Part shown: piece after piece, positions 18,266-27,420 of the stretch
Layout of the letters: each line of letters starts with the position of its first letter
How positions within the stretch are numbered: position 1 is the stretch's first letter
From: Prolixibacter denitrificans
GTDB lineage: Bacteria; Bacteroidota; Bacteroidia; Bacteroidales; Prolixibacteraceae
Assembly: GCF_003014495.1 (NCBI RefSeq)
Contig: NZ_PYGC01000001.1
Span: 310,001 to 374,000 of the forward strand
DNA: 64,000 nt
Direction of reading: 5' to 3'
The notes under the pieces: model-generated
The model's database searches: none
What the model was told of the DNA's origin: nothing
Seen by the model: the letters and a program-made list of their open reading frames with translations, nothing else
Position numbers and translations under genes: made by a program

Positions 18266-18775
18266 TTAAGGCTTATACACGTCGTCCAGAATGGGTTGAA
18301 TGGCATCACCCCAAGGCTTGTTAGTTTCCACCCGAATTCGTTGCAATCCGGCTCGCTCAGCAGCTTCCATATCGATATCCGAGTCTCCGATAAACCACGA
18401 GTGTTCGCGATCGATCTCATACATTTCAATCGCTTCATCAATCAGCAAAGTCCCGGGTTTGCGGCATTCGCATTCCTGAATATCGGAATGGTGCGGGCAA
18501 TAAAAGATGTCCGTTAACTGCACTCCTTCGGCTTCAAGCAATTCCCGCATATACCGGTGCACCCGGGCCACATCTTTGTGGGTGTACTCTCCCTTATCGA
18601 TCCCTCCCTGATTGGTAATCACAATCAACAGGTAACCTGCATCCTGCAATCTCTTCAGGTTGGCACCAACGCCTTCAATTAACTTGAAATTGGCTGTGGT
18701 ATATATGTAATATGCCGGCGTTTTATCGTTAATCGTTCCATCACGATCGATAAAAACTGCTTGATTGTTTCCCAT
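18266..18775 (-). CDS. gmhB: HAD-IIIA phosphatase, GmhB-like (heptose bisphosphate phosphatase)
   Basis: The 169-residue protein has the HAD nucleophile motif FIDRDGT (Asp10 and Asp12), motif II VITNQGG and motif IV FIGDSDIDMEAAERAG. The loop CPHHSDIQECECRKP supplies the zinc ligands typical of GmhB. GmhB removes the 7-phosphate in ADP-heptose synthesis for LPS core; a histidinol-phosphate phosphatase role is the main alternative. Its ATG directly follows the stop of the rhomboid gene (TAA-ATG), which implies coupling. Confidence 0.85.
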   Translation of the reverse strand: MGNNQAVFIDRDGTINDKTPAYYIYTTANFKLIEGVGANLKRLQDAGYLLIVITNQGGIDKGEYTHKDVARVHRYMRELLEAEGVQLTDIFYCPHHSDIQECECRKPGTLLIDEAIEMYEIDREHSWFIGDSDIDMEAAERAGLQRIRVETNKPWGDAIQPILDDVYKP

Positions 18776-19375
18776 TTAAAACAGGTTATTGATGAACTCG
18801 ATAAACAACGAAGGACGAATAATGATGGGCAGTATAAACCCAAATATCGCCCCAAGGAAATGAGCATCGTGACCCACATTATCCACATTCCGCTTGCTCA
18901 TCTGGTAAGAATAAACCAGGTACAGGACTGCGAAAACAACTCCCGGAATGGGCAGCAATCCGAAGAAGTAGATTTTATTCCAGGGGGCAAAGAAGATGGC
19001 AGAAAAAACAACGGCCGAAACCGCTCCTGATGCCCCGACTGCATTATAGTAATAATTGTTCTTTTGCTTAATTAAACCTCCCAGGCTTGAGAAGAGAATC
19101 CCTCCAAAATACAGTACCAGATACAGGTAGGTTCCGCGTGAACCGAAATTCAGGTAATAATAATGTTCAACGGCTGTACCGAACGACCAGAGCACAATCA
19201 TGTTAATGAGCAGGTGTTCCCAGTTCGCATGCAAAAACGCGTGAGTGAAAATCCGGAAATACTCCTTCCGGTGAACAACCTGATAGGCGTTGAATTGCAG
19301 ACGTCCCATCACATCCTGCTGCGAAAAAGCCAGAATTGAAACCAATGAGGTGATAATGATGATAATAATTGTCAT
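18776..19375 (-). CDS. Rhomboid family intramembrane serine protease
   Basis: The 199-residue protein has about six membrane helices. Catalytic Ser116 is in NAVGASGAV and catalytic His172 in GHDAHFLGAIFG. The HANWEHLLINM segment in the second helix is typical of the family. It cleaves membrane proteins within or next to the bilayer; substrates cannot be predicted. It lies between holA (10 bases upstream) and gmhB (0 bases downstream). Confidence 0.95.
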   Translation of the reverse strand: MTIIIIIITSLVSILAFSQQDVMGRLQFNAYQVVHRKEYFRIFTHAFLHANWEHLLINMIVLWSFGTAVEHYYYLNFGSRGTYLYLVLYFGGILFSSLGGLIKQKNNYYYNAVGASGAVSAVVFSAIFFAPWNKIYFFGLLPIPGVVFAVLYLVYSYQMSKRNVDNVGHDAHFLGAIFGFILPIIIRPSLFIEFINNLF

Positions 19376-19385
19376 ACCTGATTTC

Positions 19386-20387
19386 TTAATGTAAAATTTT
19401 ATAAATCAACTCACGAAGCAATTCACCACTGTCGGTCGAGCCTCCGCGGGCACCTTTCGATCGCATATCGTATTCGCGCAATAGCGCAACAGCGTTCACC
19501 GAACGTTTGATGTTATAATTCCGGGCCGCATTAACATAGTCGCGGATGAAGTAAGGATTAACCCCGATAGCTCCAGCCGCAGCTTTTTCGTTGGTTTTAT
19601 TCTCCAAAAAATGATAGGCCAGAATCTTACGAAAGTAAGAATGCAATATCCCGATGACAACCGGAAACGGATGCATCTTTTGGTTGTCGGCAAAGTAATT
19701 GACAATGCGATTCGCCTTCAAAACATCACGCTTTCCAATGGCCTTTTGCAACTCAAACGCGTTGTAGTCCTTGCTAATACCGATATTACGTTCTACCTCA
19801 TCTGGCGTAACACTCATGCCCGGAGGTAACGAAATGATCACCTTCTCCAGCTCACTCACAATCCGCTTCAAATCGTTACCGATGTGGTCGGCAATCAACT
19901 GGGCCGCGCGAGGCTCCACCCCGTAGCCTTTTACCCGAAGATATTTTGTGATCCAGGCCGGTATTTTACTTTCGTAGATGGGTTTTGCTTCGAAATAAAC
20001 TCCATTTTTTTGCAGGGCTTTATAAAGCCGCTTGCGCTTATCTACATTTTTGTATTTATAGCTGATGACCAGCAATGTCGAAGGTTGCGGATGCTCGATA
20101 TACGGAGCCAAATCTTCTATATTTCTGATATTCTGCGCTTCCCGGACTACCACCACTTGGTGCGAAGCCATCATGGGGAAGCGGCGGGCTGCTGTAATGA
20201 TGGTATCCACATCGGCGTCCTTCCCGTAAAGGATGGTCTGATTGAAGCCTTTTTCCGCTTCGGTTAATACATTACTGGTTATCTCTTCACTGATTCGATC
20301 GATAAAATAGGTTTCCTCCCCTTCTAAAAAATAAACGGGTTGGTAATGCTTGTTTTCTATGTCAGATAAAATGGCATTAAAATCCAT
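19386..20387 (-). CDS. holA: DNA polymerase III subunit delta
   Basis: The 333-residue protein matches HolA, the clamp-loader wrench that opens the beta clamp. It begins with the PVYFLEGEETYFIDRI nucleotide-binding-like region of domain I and continues with QLIADHIGNDLKRIVSELEK and the C-terminal collar domain ending LLRELIYKIL. It starts two bases after the amn stop, so the two genes are probably co-transcribed. Confidence 0.95.
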   Translation of the reverse strand: MDFNAILSDIENKHYQPVYFLEGEETYFIDRISEEITSNVLTEAEKGFNQTILYGKDADVDTIITAARRFPMMASHQVVVVREAQNIRNIEDLAPYIEHPQPSTLLVISYKYKNVDKRKRLYKALQKNGVYFEAKPIYESKIPAWITKYLRVKGYGVEPRAAQLIADHIGNDLKRIVSELEKVIISLPPGMSVTPDEVERNIGISKDYNAFELQKAIGKRDVLKANRIVNYFADNQKMHPFPVVIGILHSYFRKILAYHFLENKTNEKAAAGAIGVNPYFIRDYVNAARNYNIKRSVNAVALLREYDMRSKGARGGSTDSGELLRELIYKILH

Positions 20388-20389
20388 AG

Positions 20390-21163
20390 TTAATCGAATC
20401 TCAGATGTTTGACGGATTTTCCGTTATTATTCAACTCGAGTAGTGATTCAATACCGATTTCCAGATGCTCGTCGACATACCTGCGGGTTACTTCCTTGTC
20501 GCTGGCTTCGGTTTTCACTCCGGTAGAAATCATGGGTTGATCGGAAACCAGCAACAAAGCTCCGCTAGGAATCTGGTTATAAAAACCTACCGTGAAGATG
20601 GTGGCTGTTTCCATGTCGACTGCCATGGCGCGGGTTTTTTGCAGGTAGCGTTTAAAACGCTCATCGTACTCCCAAACCCGTTTGTTGGTGGTAAATACCG
20701 TACCGGTCCAATAATCGCGTTTGTGATCACGAATAGTGGATGAAATAGCTCGCTGCAGGCTAAATGCCGGAAGTGCAGGAACTTCAGGTGGCAAATAGTC
20801 GTTCGATGTACCATCGCTCCGAATGGCAGCTATCGGCAATATCAAATCGCCCAACTCATTCTTCTTCTTGATTCCTCCACATTTTCCCAGAAAGAGAACA
20901 CCATGAGGATCAATCGCGCTGAGCAAATCCATTATCAGTGCTGCATTGGGACTGCCGATACCAAAGTTGATGATGGTAATGCCATTGGCACTGGCATTCG
21001 GCATCGCTTTGTCCTCACCCACAATGGGCACATTGAATTTCTCTGCAAACATCTCGACATATTTCTGGAAATTTACCAGCAGAATATAATTTCCAAAATC
21101 ATCTAAACTACGCCCGGTATAACGTGGTAGCCAGTTTTTTACAATTTCTTCTTTTGTCTTCAT
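20390..21163 (-). CDS. amn: AMP nucleosidase
   Basis: The 257-residue protein is a phosphorylase-fold enzyme that hydrolyses AMP to adenine and ribose 5-phosphate. It has the short Bacteroidota-type architecture without the N-terminal domain of the enterobacterial enzyme. Visible elements are NFGIGSPNAALIMDLL, FLGKCGGIKKKNELGD and the purine/ribose-site AVDMETATIFTVG, followed by LLVSDQPMIS. It is the first gene of the amn-holA-rhomboid-gmhB run, preceded by a -7 element at 21178-21185. Confidence 0.95.
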   Translation of the reverse strand: MKTKEEIVKNWLPRYTGRSLDDFGNYILLVNFQKYVEMFAEKFNVPIVGEDKAMPNASANGITIINFGIGSPNAALIMDLLSAIDPHGVLFLGKCGGIKKKNELGDLILPIAAIRSDGTSNDYLPPEVPALPAFSLQRAISSTIRDHKRDYWTGTVFTTNKRVWEYDERFKRYLQKTRAMAVDMETATIFTVGFYNQIPSGALLLVSDQPMISTGVKTEASDKEVTRRYVDEHLEIGIESLLELNNNGKSVKHLRFD

Positions 21164-21177
21164 CTGTCAATTTTATG

Positions 21178-21185
21178 CAAAATTA
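21178..21185 (-). promoter_or_regulatory. TAnnTTTG -7 element before amn
   Basis: TAATTTTG on the minus strand fits the consensus and lies 15 bases from the amn start, giving a very short leader. It faces away from the element at 21233 and no -33 is clear. Confidence 0.45.
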
Positions 21186-21232
21186 TCAGCTTTTTCCTTT
21201 TCTGACCGCTCATCAATCATAAATTAAACAAT

Positions 21233-21240
21233 TAGTTTTG
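21233..21240 (+). promoter_or_regulatory. TAnnTTTG -7 element before the HsdR-N gene
   Basis: TAGTTTTG matches the consensus about 20 bases upstream of the ATG at 21261. It is divergent from the amn element. Confidence 0.45.
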
Positions 21241-21260
21241 CCTGAACAGAACAATATGTG

Positions 21261-21707
21261 ATGAACTTAAATTTGCCGAAATACAACCTGCGTATTCGCC
21301 TGGCTGACGGAAAAAAGAGTGTCTTTGACCCCTGTCGAAAAAAATGGGTGCCGCTAACGCCGGAAGAGCGGGTCAGGCAATTGTTTATTCGTTACCTAAA
21401 CGAAGAAAAGCAATATCCTCTCTCGTTAATCGCGGTTGAAATGTCTTTGCGTATTAATCGCAATGCATTCCGCAGCGACATTGTTGTTTTCGGTTCACAG
21501 GCAGCACCGCTACTCGCTGTGGAGTGCAAAGCGCCCCAGGTGAAAATTACCCAACAGGCATTCGATCAAATTGCCCGCTACAATATGCAGCTTCAGGTAA
21601 AATACCTGGTGGTGACAAACGGAATGGAGCATTACTGCTGTCGTTTTCTGCCCGACACCAACAGCTACGAGTTTTTGCCGGCTATTCCGGATTTCCAATC
21701 TCTCTAA
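21261..21707 (+). CDS. Stand-alone HsdR N-terminal-type nuclease domain protein
   Basis: The 148-residue protein is a single domain of the type I restriction HsdR N-terminal family. PD-(D/E)xK-type residues are visible: Asp in FRSDIVVF and Glu-x-Lys in AVECKAP (E88, K90), followed by QQAFDQIARYN and VKYLVVTNG. No HsdM, HsdS or helicase domain is present, so it is not a type I system. From memory this small gene recurs beside amn/holA in Bacteroidota, which suggests a housekeeping DNA function; this is unproven. An ATG one codon upstream (21258) is possible. Its stop overlaps the convergent GNAT gene. Confidence 0.85.
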   Translation: MNLNLPKYNLRIRLADGKKSVFDPCRKKWVPLTPEERVRQLFIRYLNEEKQYPLSLIAVEMSLRINRNAFRSDIVVFGSQAAPLLAVECKAPQVKITQQAFDQIARYNMQLQVKYLVVTNGMEHYCCRFLPDTNSYEFLPAIPDFQSL

Positions 21708-22237
21708 TCTTCCGGATTGATCAACTGAAAGAGATGCTCATCCTTCCAGCCTCTGGCATCGCGAATCCAATCTTTCCGGGTTCCGGCCAACTCAAATCCG
21801 AATTTTTTAAATAACCCGATACTGGCTTCATTGTTCGCATCGATATTGGCGTAAACCGCATGAAGGTTCAAACGGCTGAAGCAATATTCCAAAACAAGTT
21901 TCAGTGCTTCAGATGCGTAACCGTTTTGCCGGTCTTCCTTTTCAGCAATCAGAATCCCAATACCCGCACGGGAATGGTGTGGCTCAAAATCGAAAAGATC
22001 AATCGAGCCAACAGCTCTTCCTTCTGCGCTTTCGATCATCAGGCGAAGCTGTTTACTCTCGTAAATATCTTTATCTGAGTTCTTGATATAAAGCGCAATT
22101 AAATACTTGGAAAACGGCGCCAATGTGTCGCTGACCTCCCATACTTCGCTGTTGTTTTCCCAGCGGTACAGCAACTCAATATCTTCGGGCTCTATCGCCC
22201 TCAACGTGATTTTATCACTCTTCAGGTATTGTGTCAT
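21704..22237 (-). CDS. GNAT family N-acetyltransferase
   Basis: The 177-residue protein has a RimJ/SpeG-like GNAT fold, starting with ITLRAIEPEDIELLYRWEN. The acetyl-CoA pyrophosphate loop region is GIGILIAEKEDRQNGYASEA, followed by NLHAVYANIDANNEASIGLF and KFGFELAG. The substrate is unknown; polyamine and ribosomal-protein N-termini are family examples. Its start overlaps the end of the upstream GT2 fusion by 23 bases. Confidence 0.9.
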   Translation of the reverse strand: MTQYLKSDKITLRAIEPEDIELLYRWENNSEVWEVSDTLAPFSKYLIALYIKNSDKDIYESKQLRLMIESAEGRAVGSIDLFDFEPHHSRAGIGILIAEKEDRQNGYASEALKLVLEYCFSRLNLHAVYANIDANNEASIGLFKKFGFELAGTRKDWIRDARGWKDEHLFQLINPED

Positions 22238-24197
22238 ACGATTTAGTATTTCCCAGTTTGGATATATTTCGTCGAATTATTTCCAGATCGTTTAAAATCC
22301 GGTAATCTTTAGCATACAATGTATTAATTTTTTTCACATCCACGTGGCCTTCCCAATGCCTCGAGGAATCGGCACATGATAACACTCCGGGAAGTAAAAC
22401 CGGCAGTTCAATATCAGTTTCAGTCTCTTCCGATGAATAACCTACCCAGGTTTTATTTCCCTTCAGCACATTAAATATGTTAGAAAAGTAGAATTTTTTT
22501 GAGTGAACAAAAGGCAAAATAAACGGAGACAGGATAAATCCCAGAAGGGAAACTGTCATATCCAACATTCTTTTCCTCCTCCTGTTTTCAGGCAAACTGA
22601 TGGCATTGATGTCAAACAAGATCAAATCGCCGGCATCGTTAGCCGAATGACTGGCAATGAAAAAACCTCCTTCGGAATTAAATATCCTGAAACGAACCGA
22701 CTGACTACTTGCCTGAACCATCGAGCGAATTATTTCGCCCGCCGGAACATCTTCGGCACAGTACACAATTTCGTCAACGTGGTTAATGCGGGCAATTTCC
22801 TGAAGCTGAGCTAATGTACCAAGCGTGTCGCCGGTTTCATCCTTCTCATCCAACACAACCCCACCCAACCATTGAAAGCGGTTGCCCTGGTGAGCTAAAA
22901 CCTCTTTCACTTTTTGAATTTGCTCATGTGAGCCCACTGAAACAATGCGGTTACTTTTTCCCTTCCCGACAGGATAATTGAGCCATCCCAGCTTTGCCAT
23001 AACCAGCCTCGCCGGCAATAATGCAATTAGTCCCCAGCCAGCAGCCAGAATAACGATAGCCCGCGAAAATCGAAACGCTTCCCCCATCAGTGAGTAAGCA
23101 ACCAGTAAAACCAGTGCGGCCGTGAACCAGCTTCGCAAAATTCCACGAATGCGCCAATGCCGGTTATATGCCCCCGATGCCATGAGGGTGACAACAAACA
23201 ACAGCACATATATCGGGATAACCGTATGCAATAAATCCCGCGGATAGTAACCCGGCTCATGGGCAATCTGCTCCCAGGCAGGAACGAGCCAGCTAAACCC
23301 GGCAAACATCAAGACAGCGTCGACTAAAGGCTTCCACAGCCACTGTAAACTTCTTTTCAGCAAACTAAGAGAAGCCCGGAAAAAGATAGCGAAACGAATC
23401 ATCAGGCTAAACAGCCAGGCGCCGGAAGTCGCATAATGCTTCCGCACGAAAATGAGCATGGCCTTGTAGAACAACCGCACATAATTGAAACTTCCTTTGC
23501 GCGTACTTTCTCCTTTGTAATGGATAATGGTTGTTTCCGGGAAGTAGTAATTCTCGTATCCGGCTTGCTGAATCCGATAGGAAAGATCGATGTCTTCGCC
23601 GTACATAAAAAAGGTTTCATCCAGCAAACCAATTTGATCCAGAGTTTCCTTCCGAAGTAACATGAAAGCACCGGCTAGCACATCGATTCGATTGGTTTTA
23701 TCTTCCGGAAGATGCCCCAAATAATAACGAGCGAAAACAGCAGAGTGTGGGAATAGACGAGTAAAACCGAATATTTTATAAAACGAAGCCTTCGGTGTTG
23801 GAAACCCTCTTTTTGATTCCGGCAGAAACTTGCCACTCCCGTCAATCATTCGAACCCCAAGTCCACCGGCTTTGGGATGTTTATCCATAAAAGCGATTAC
23901 CTTCCGGAAAGTATCTTCCTGCACAATTGTATCGGGATTCAGCAGCAGAACATATTCTCCTTTTGCCTGACGAATAGCCTGGTTATTCGCTTGGGAAAAA
24001 CCAACGTTCTCATGGTTGACAATTAACTTTATCCAGGGAAAGGAATCCCTCAGCATCGCGTACGAACCATCAGTCGAATTATTATCCACGACAAATACTT
24101 CCACATCCAATCCTTCGGCTGCTTTCTGCACCGAAGCCAGACATTGGGATAGGAAGAATCTGACGTTATAATTGACAATAACGACTGATAATTTCAT
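22215..24197 (-). CDS. GT2 glycosyltransferase fused to degenerate polyprenyl glycosylphosphotransferase-like half
   Basis: The 660-residue protein has two halves. Residues 1-255 are a GT2 rhamnosyltransferase-like domain: VVIVNYNV, VVDNNSTDGS, LLLNPDT, and EDIDLSYRI. Residues 290-400 contain several membrane helices. Residues 415-530 look like the nucleotide-binding (CoA-binding-like) domain found in WbaP/EpsL-type enzymes. The tail has bacterial-sugar-transferase remnants: RKRMLDMTVSLLGFILSPFI, NVLKGNKTWVG and YAKDYRILNDLEII. The catalytic stretch between them and the PRP motif after VG are missing, so the phosphotransferase half is probably inactive or regulatory. It lies after recR and overlaps the GNAT gene. 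Confidence 0.85.
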   Translation of the reverse strand: MKLSVVIVNYNVRFFLSQCLASVQKAAEGLDVEVFVVDNNSTDGSYAMLRDSFPWIKLIVNHENVGFSQANNQAIRQAKGEYVLLLNPDTIVQEDTFRKVIAFMDKHPKAGGLGVRMIDGSGKFLPESKRGFPTPKASFYKIFGFTRLFPHSAVFARYYLGHLPEDKTNRIDVLAGAFMLLRKETLDQIGLLDETFFMYGEDIDLSYRIQQAGYENYYFPETTIIHYKGESTRKGSFNYVRLFYKAMLIFVRKHYATSGAWLFSLMIRFAIFFRASLSLLKRSLQWLWKPLVDAVLMFAGFSWLVPAWEQIAHEPGYYPRDLLHTVIPIYVLLFVVTLMASGAYNRHWRIRGILRSWFTAALVLLVAYSLMGEAFRFSRAIVILAAGWGLIALLPARLVMAKLGWLNYPVGKGKSNRIVSVGSHEQIQKVKEVLAHQGNRFQWLGGVVLDEKDETGDTLGTLAQLQEIARINHVDEIVYCAEDVPAGEIIRSMVQASSQSVRFRIFNSEGGFFIASHSANDAGDLILFDINAISLPENRRRKRMLDMTVSLLGFILSPFILPFVHSKKFYFSNIFNVLKGNKTWVGYSSEETETDIELPVLLPGVLSCADSSRHWEGHVDVKKINTLYAKDYRILNDLEIIRRNISKLGNTKSYDTIPEE

Positions 24198-24255
24198 GGA
24201 TGAACGGTTTATTCGTTTTAGTCAGGTTACTAAAAGTCCGGGAACCGTCGGTTCC

Positions 24256-24882
24256 TTACTGCCCGAGCGACTGTTCGAACAACTGCCGGTTGATGATGGA
24301 ACGTCCCAACGTCACCTCATCAATGTATTCCAGTTCATCGCCGATGGACACGCCGCGTGCCAGCATGGAAACTTTAACCCCGGATTCTTTTAATTTCTTA
24401 AATATATAGAAGTTCGTGCTATCTCCTTCCATCGTGGTGCTCAGTGCCAAAATTATTTCCTTCACATCGCCTTCTCCGACGCGCTTAATCAACGAATCAA
24501 TTTCGAGATCAGCCGGCCCGATTCCATCCATCGGCGAAATAATTCCGCCCAACACATGAAATACACCGTGATACTGCTGCGTATTTTCGATGGACATTAC
24601 ATCCCTGATATTCTCGACGACACAGATGGTACCGTGGTCGCGGGATTCGTTACTGCAGATGTTGCAAACCTCGGTATCCGAGATATTCCGGCAAACCTTA
24701 CAGTGCCGTATTTCATCGCGTAAGCGGGTAATGGAATTACTGAAACGATGCACATCCTCTTTGTCCTGCTTCAACAAATGCAGCACCAGCCGTAATGCAG
24801 TTTTTTTACCAATGCCCGGAAGCTTGGCAAATTCTGTTACAGCATTTTCCAATAATTTGGATGGGAAAGTATCCTGGGTCAT
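24256..24882 (-). CDS. recR: Recombination mediator protein RecR
   Basis: RecR works with RecF/RecO to load RecA at gapped DNA. The protein has the helix-hairpin-helix [17 protein letters not shown], the zinc finger [16 protein letters not shown] and a Toprim domain with [14 protein letters not shown] and [15 protein letters not shown]. The start at 24882 (MTQDTF) is preferred because it gives a normal length of about 208 residues; an ATG at 24906 is in frame upstream. It is followed by the GT2 fusion gene. Confidence 0.96.
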   Translation of the reverse strand: MTQDTFPSKLLENAVTEFAKLPGIGKKTALRLVLHLLKQDKEDVHRFSNSITRLRDEIRHCKVCRNISDTEVCNICSNESRDHGTICVVENIRDVMSIENTQQYHGVFHVLGGIISPMDGIGPADLEIDSLIKRVGEGDVKEIILALSTTMEGDSTNFYIFKKLKESGVKVSMLARGVSIGDELEYIDEVTLGRSIINRQLFEQSLGQ

Positions 24883-24960
24883 GTTTCGCGAATTCAGTGT
24901 GCCCAAAGGTAAGAAGCATGCCTGAAAAAGAAAAGCGTTTACAGGAAACCCGGAATGGCC

Positions 24961-27144
24961 TTAATCATCGAGCTGAATGATAATCTGTTCCTGCGTGTCG
25001 GAATCCAGTTCTACAAACCGAACAGTTCCCGAACCCAAACGCACCATCACATCCCGATAATTTTCCGGATCGCGCCGGGCAGCTTCCAACGTGTTCCGGT
25101 CCAACACACTGATCACCATCTGCCCAACACCAAGTTGCCTTAGTGCCTCGAGAATGGTGATTTGCTGTCCTTCGTTAAGGTTTTTACTTACCTGGAAAAG
25201 GTGCATTCCGTTTCGCTGCAGGATTTCGGTATCCGGGAAAGTTATTTTTTCAGGATGTTGTTGTAAAATAATTCGATGATTCAGCGAGCAATCCAATAAC
25301 GTCTTCGCTTTTCGCCCGTCGGCACTGGCAGCTGTTTTTCGGCCAAAAGCCATATTTATTTTTCCGTTTGCCGGACAATGAGCAAAATGGTGCATGCCTG
25401 ATTTTTTGGCGTATCGGGCACCGGCATCCGATAACAATTGCTCAATTCTGCGAATAAAATCGTCAGAGTGATTTTTTATATTTCTTCTGTAAAGCGACTT
25501 GGACAGCAGCTCCCTTTCATTTTCAAAACCCTCGTAATCTTCACCAATAATGTAACTCAGTTTAACCGGGTAGAGTAATTTATCCTGAAAAACAACTGAT
25601 TCTATCGCAGCCAGACTATCGCCAACATTTTTGATACCGGCCACTTCAACTCCACTTCCCAAAAATGGAATATCATCATCCAAAATCGAATGTCCGTCAG
25701 AAATACATTGGTCGTGGAGGAGGGACGCAAAAATAAAGGATGCCTCCCGGTTCATAACGGTATAAAGTATTTCCTCCTGGATGGCCAGGGCTTCTACGAA
25801 ATATTCTACCTCCCGGGAAAAGGCATCCCATATGCCATCCAAGTTATGAAATTCGGCGAATTTTCCAAAGTCGGGCCCCACTTCCACTCCTGAAATAAAA
25901 TCGCGCCCGCCGTTCATCGATAACTCAAGTATCTTTAGAAGGTTCACCGCACCAGCCGGACCACCAATACTTCGATGCCAAATGACAAAACCACCATTTC
26001 CGTTAGGAATATATTGCTCAGCTTCTTCTTCCGAGACACCGCAAATTTGATTGATGTAAGGAATGAGCACAGAATCATTGAAAAGCAATGGATTAATATT
26101 GCCCGCCGACAGTAAGCCTGCTGCCTGGGTGAAAAGTGATTCATCCTGTCCTTCGTAATACCGCAGACAAATTTGTGGCAAAGCCTCTTTTGCCGATGCA
26201 CTGGTCCGCAAAGCAAATTTGGCAAATCGGTCCGCCGCTTCTTCGTTGGGGCGTCCTTCTCCACCAATAACCAATCGTCCTTCGACACCTAACTGCCGTG
26301 CATTGATCAGGCGCCAGAACGATTCCATCAACTGAAGCGCCAATTCCTCGGTCAGCTCTCCGCTTTCGATATCGTTTTTCAAAAAATCACCGAGTGCAAC
26401 ATCGAGGCGACCGTAATTCCCGGTTCCCGAAAGGAGTGAAAACAGATGGATTAACTGAACGGCTTCGCGGAAAGTAGTCGGCTTTGAGTCGGAAATGGTC
26501 TCCAGGGCTGAAGCCATGTGCAGCAATTCCGCTTTGCTTTCTTCATGGATGCATTCGTCACTTAAGTCGCGGGCATAAACTGCATATTGATTAATCACAC
26601 GAACGAGGATATCCAGCACTCCCAGCATGGAATTTATCATCGCCCGTTTTTTATCATCGGCATCTTCCTGAGCAATAGATTGTAGTTCGGCACGGAGTCC
26701 GGGTATTCCTACCTGCACCAGCTTAGCGTAATCGGGATTGATTCCGGAAATGCGATAATAAGGCTCAAAAACACCATGATTTCTGAAACGCCTCATCTTA
26801 TCGGGAGTGAATTTTTCCTCGGCCTGTCGCTGAGCCGATCTGATTTTAGCAACCGAATTTTCGCCCCGCCAAAAAGCTTCCAGCGTTCGCAGGCGTAGCT
26901 CTTGTTTAAAGGTCAACTGCGGATGCTCTAACATTTTTTGCATCCGTGCCTCATCATAAAAGTAGCCCAAATAACCTTCGTAAATGGAAATTCCTATCGG
27001 CAATGGTTCTACCCTTCCGACGAACCGATCTTTTTTACCGACAGGTTGCATTGTAGCCGGAAATAATACCTCCAAACAATTCAACTCTCTAACCGAGGGT
27101 TCCGCTGTTTGAAATTCCTGGTAAACCCGGGTAAACTTCTCCAT
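24961..27144 (-). CDS. Pyruvate formate-lyase-like protein without glycyl-radical active site
   Basis: The 727-residue protein is collinear with glycyl radical enzymes: INPLLFNDSVLIPYINQ and LLKILELSMNGGRDF around the usual thiyl Cys loop, and a C-terminal FVELDSDTQEQII as in the radical domain. The loop that normally reads GCVE is NGNGGFV, with Asn383 in place of the Cys. The C-terminal RVxGY motif reads RLGSG, with Ser705 in place of the radical Gly. No radical-SAM activase is in the window. The frame is intact, so it is probably a functional non-radical homologue rather than a decayed gene. Numbering is from the ATG at 27144; an upstream in-frame ATG at 27174 exists. Confidence 0.8.
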   Translation of the reverse strand: MEKFTRVYQEFQTAEPSVRELNCLEVLFPATMQPVGKKDRFVGRVEPLPIGISIYEGYLGYFYDEARMQKMLEHPQLTFKQELRLRTLEAFWRGENSVAKIRSAQRQAEEKFTPDKMRRFRNHGVFEPYYRISGINPDYAKLVQVGIPGLRAELQSIAQEDADDKKRAMINSMLGVLDILVRVINQYAVYARDLSDECIHEESKAELLHMASALETISDSKPTTFREAVQLIHLFSLLSGTGNYGRLDVALGDFLKNDIESGELTEELALQLMESFWRLINARQLGVEGRLVIGGEGRPNEEAADRFAKFALRTSASAKEALPQICLRYYEGQDESLFTQAAGLLSAGNINPLLFNDSVLIPYINQICGVSEEEAEQYIPNGNGGFVIWHRSIGGPAGAVNLLKILELSMNGGRDFISGVEVGPDFGKFAEFHNLDGIWDAFSREVEYFVEALAIQEEILYTVMNREASFIFASLLHDQCISDGHSILDDDIPFLGSGVEVAGIKNVGDSLAAIESVVFQDKLLYPVKLSYIIGEDYEGFENERELLSKSLYRRNIKNHSDDFIRRIEQLLSDAGARYAKKSGMHHFAHCPANGKINMAFGRKTAASADGRKAKTLLDCSLNHRIILQQHPEKITFPDTEILQRNGMHLFQVSKNLNEGQQITILEALRQLGVGQMVISVLDRNTLEAARRDPENYRDVMVRLGSGTVRFVELDSDTQEQIIIQLDD

Positions 27145-27420
27145 TATGCAAATCTTCCTGCGGAGACTTTTCATATCAAACTAGTTTCGTTTACCTGATA
27201 AATGTAGCTTTCCGTTTCCAAATTATACCCGTTACGTTATCTGTCTGCTAACGACAACTTCATGCCAATTTAGTTAAAAATACAAGCGATGCTTCACCAT
27301 TTTTGAAAACGACTGCCAAACAACACGTTAAAATATGTTAATTAATTACATATTGAGAATTTCAATTAAACCTTCGTTTATCATTCTTATCTTACGGAAG
27401 TAATCATTAATCTTTCTCAG

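Noticed and set aside
21261-21707. Type I restriction system
   Set aside because: Only an HsdR N-terminal-type domain is present; methylase, specificity and helicase parts are absent.
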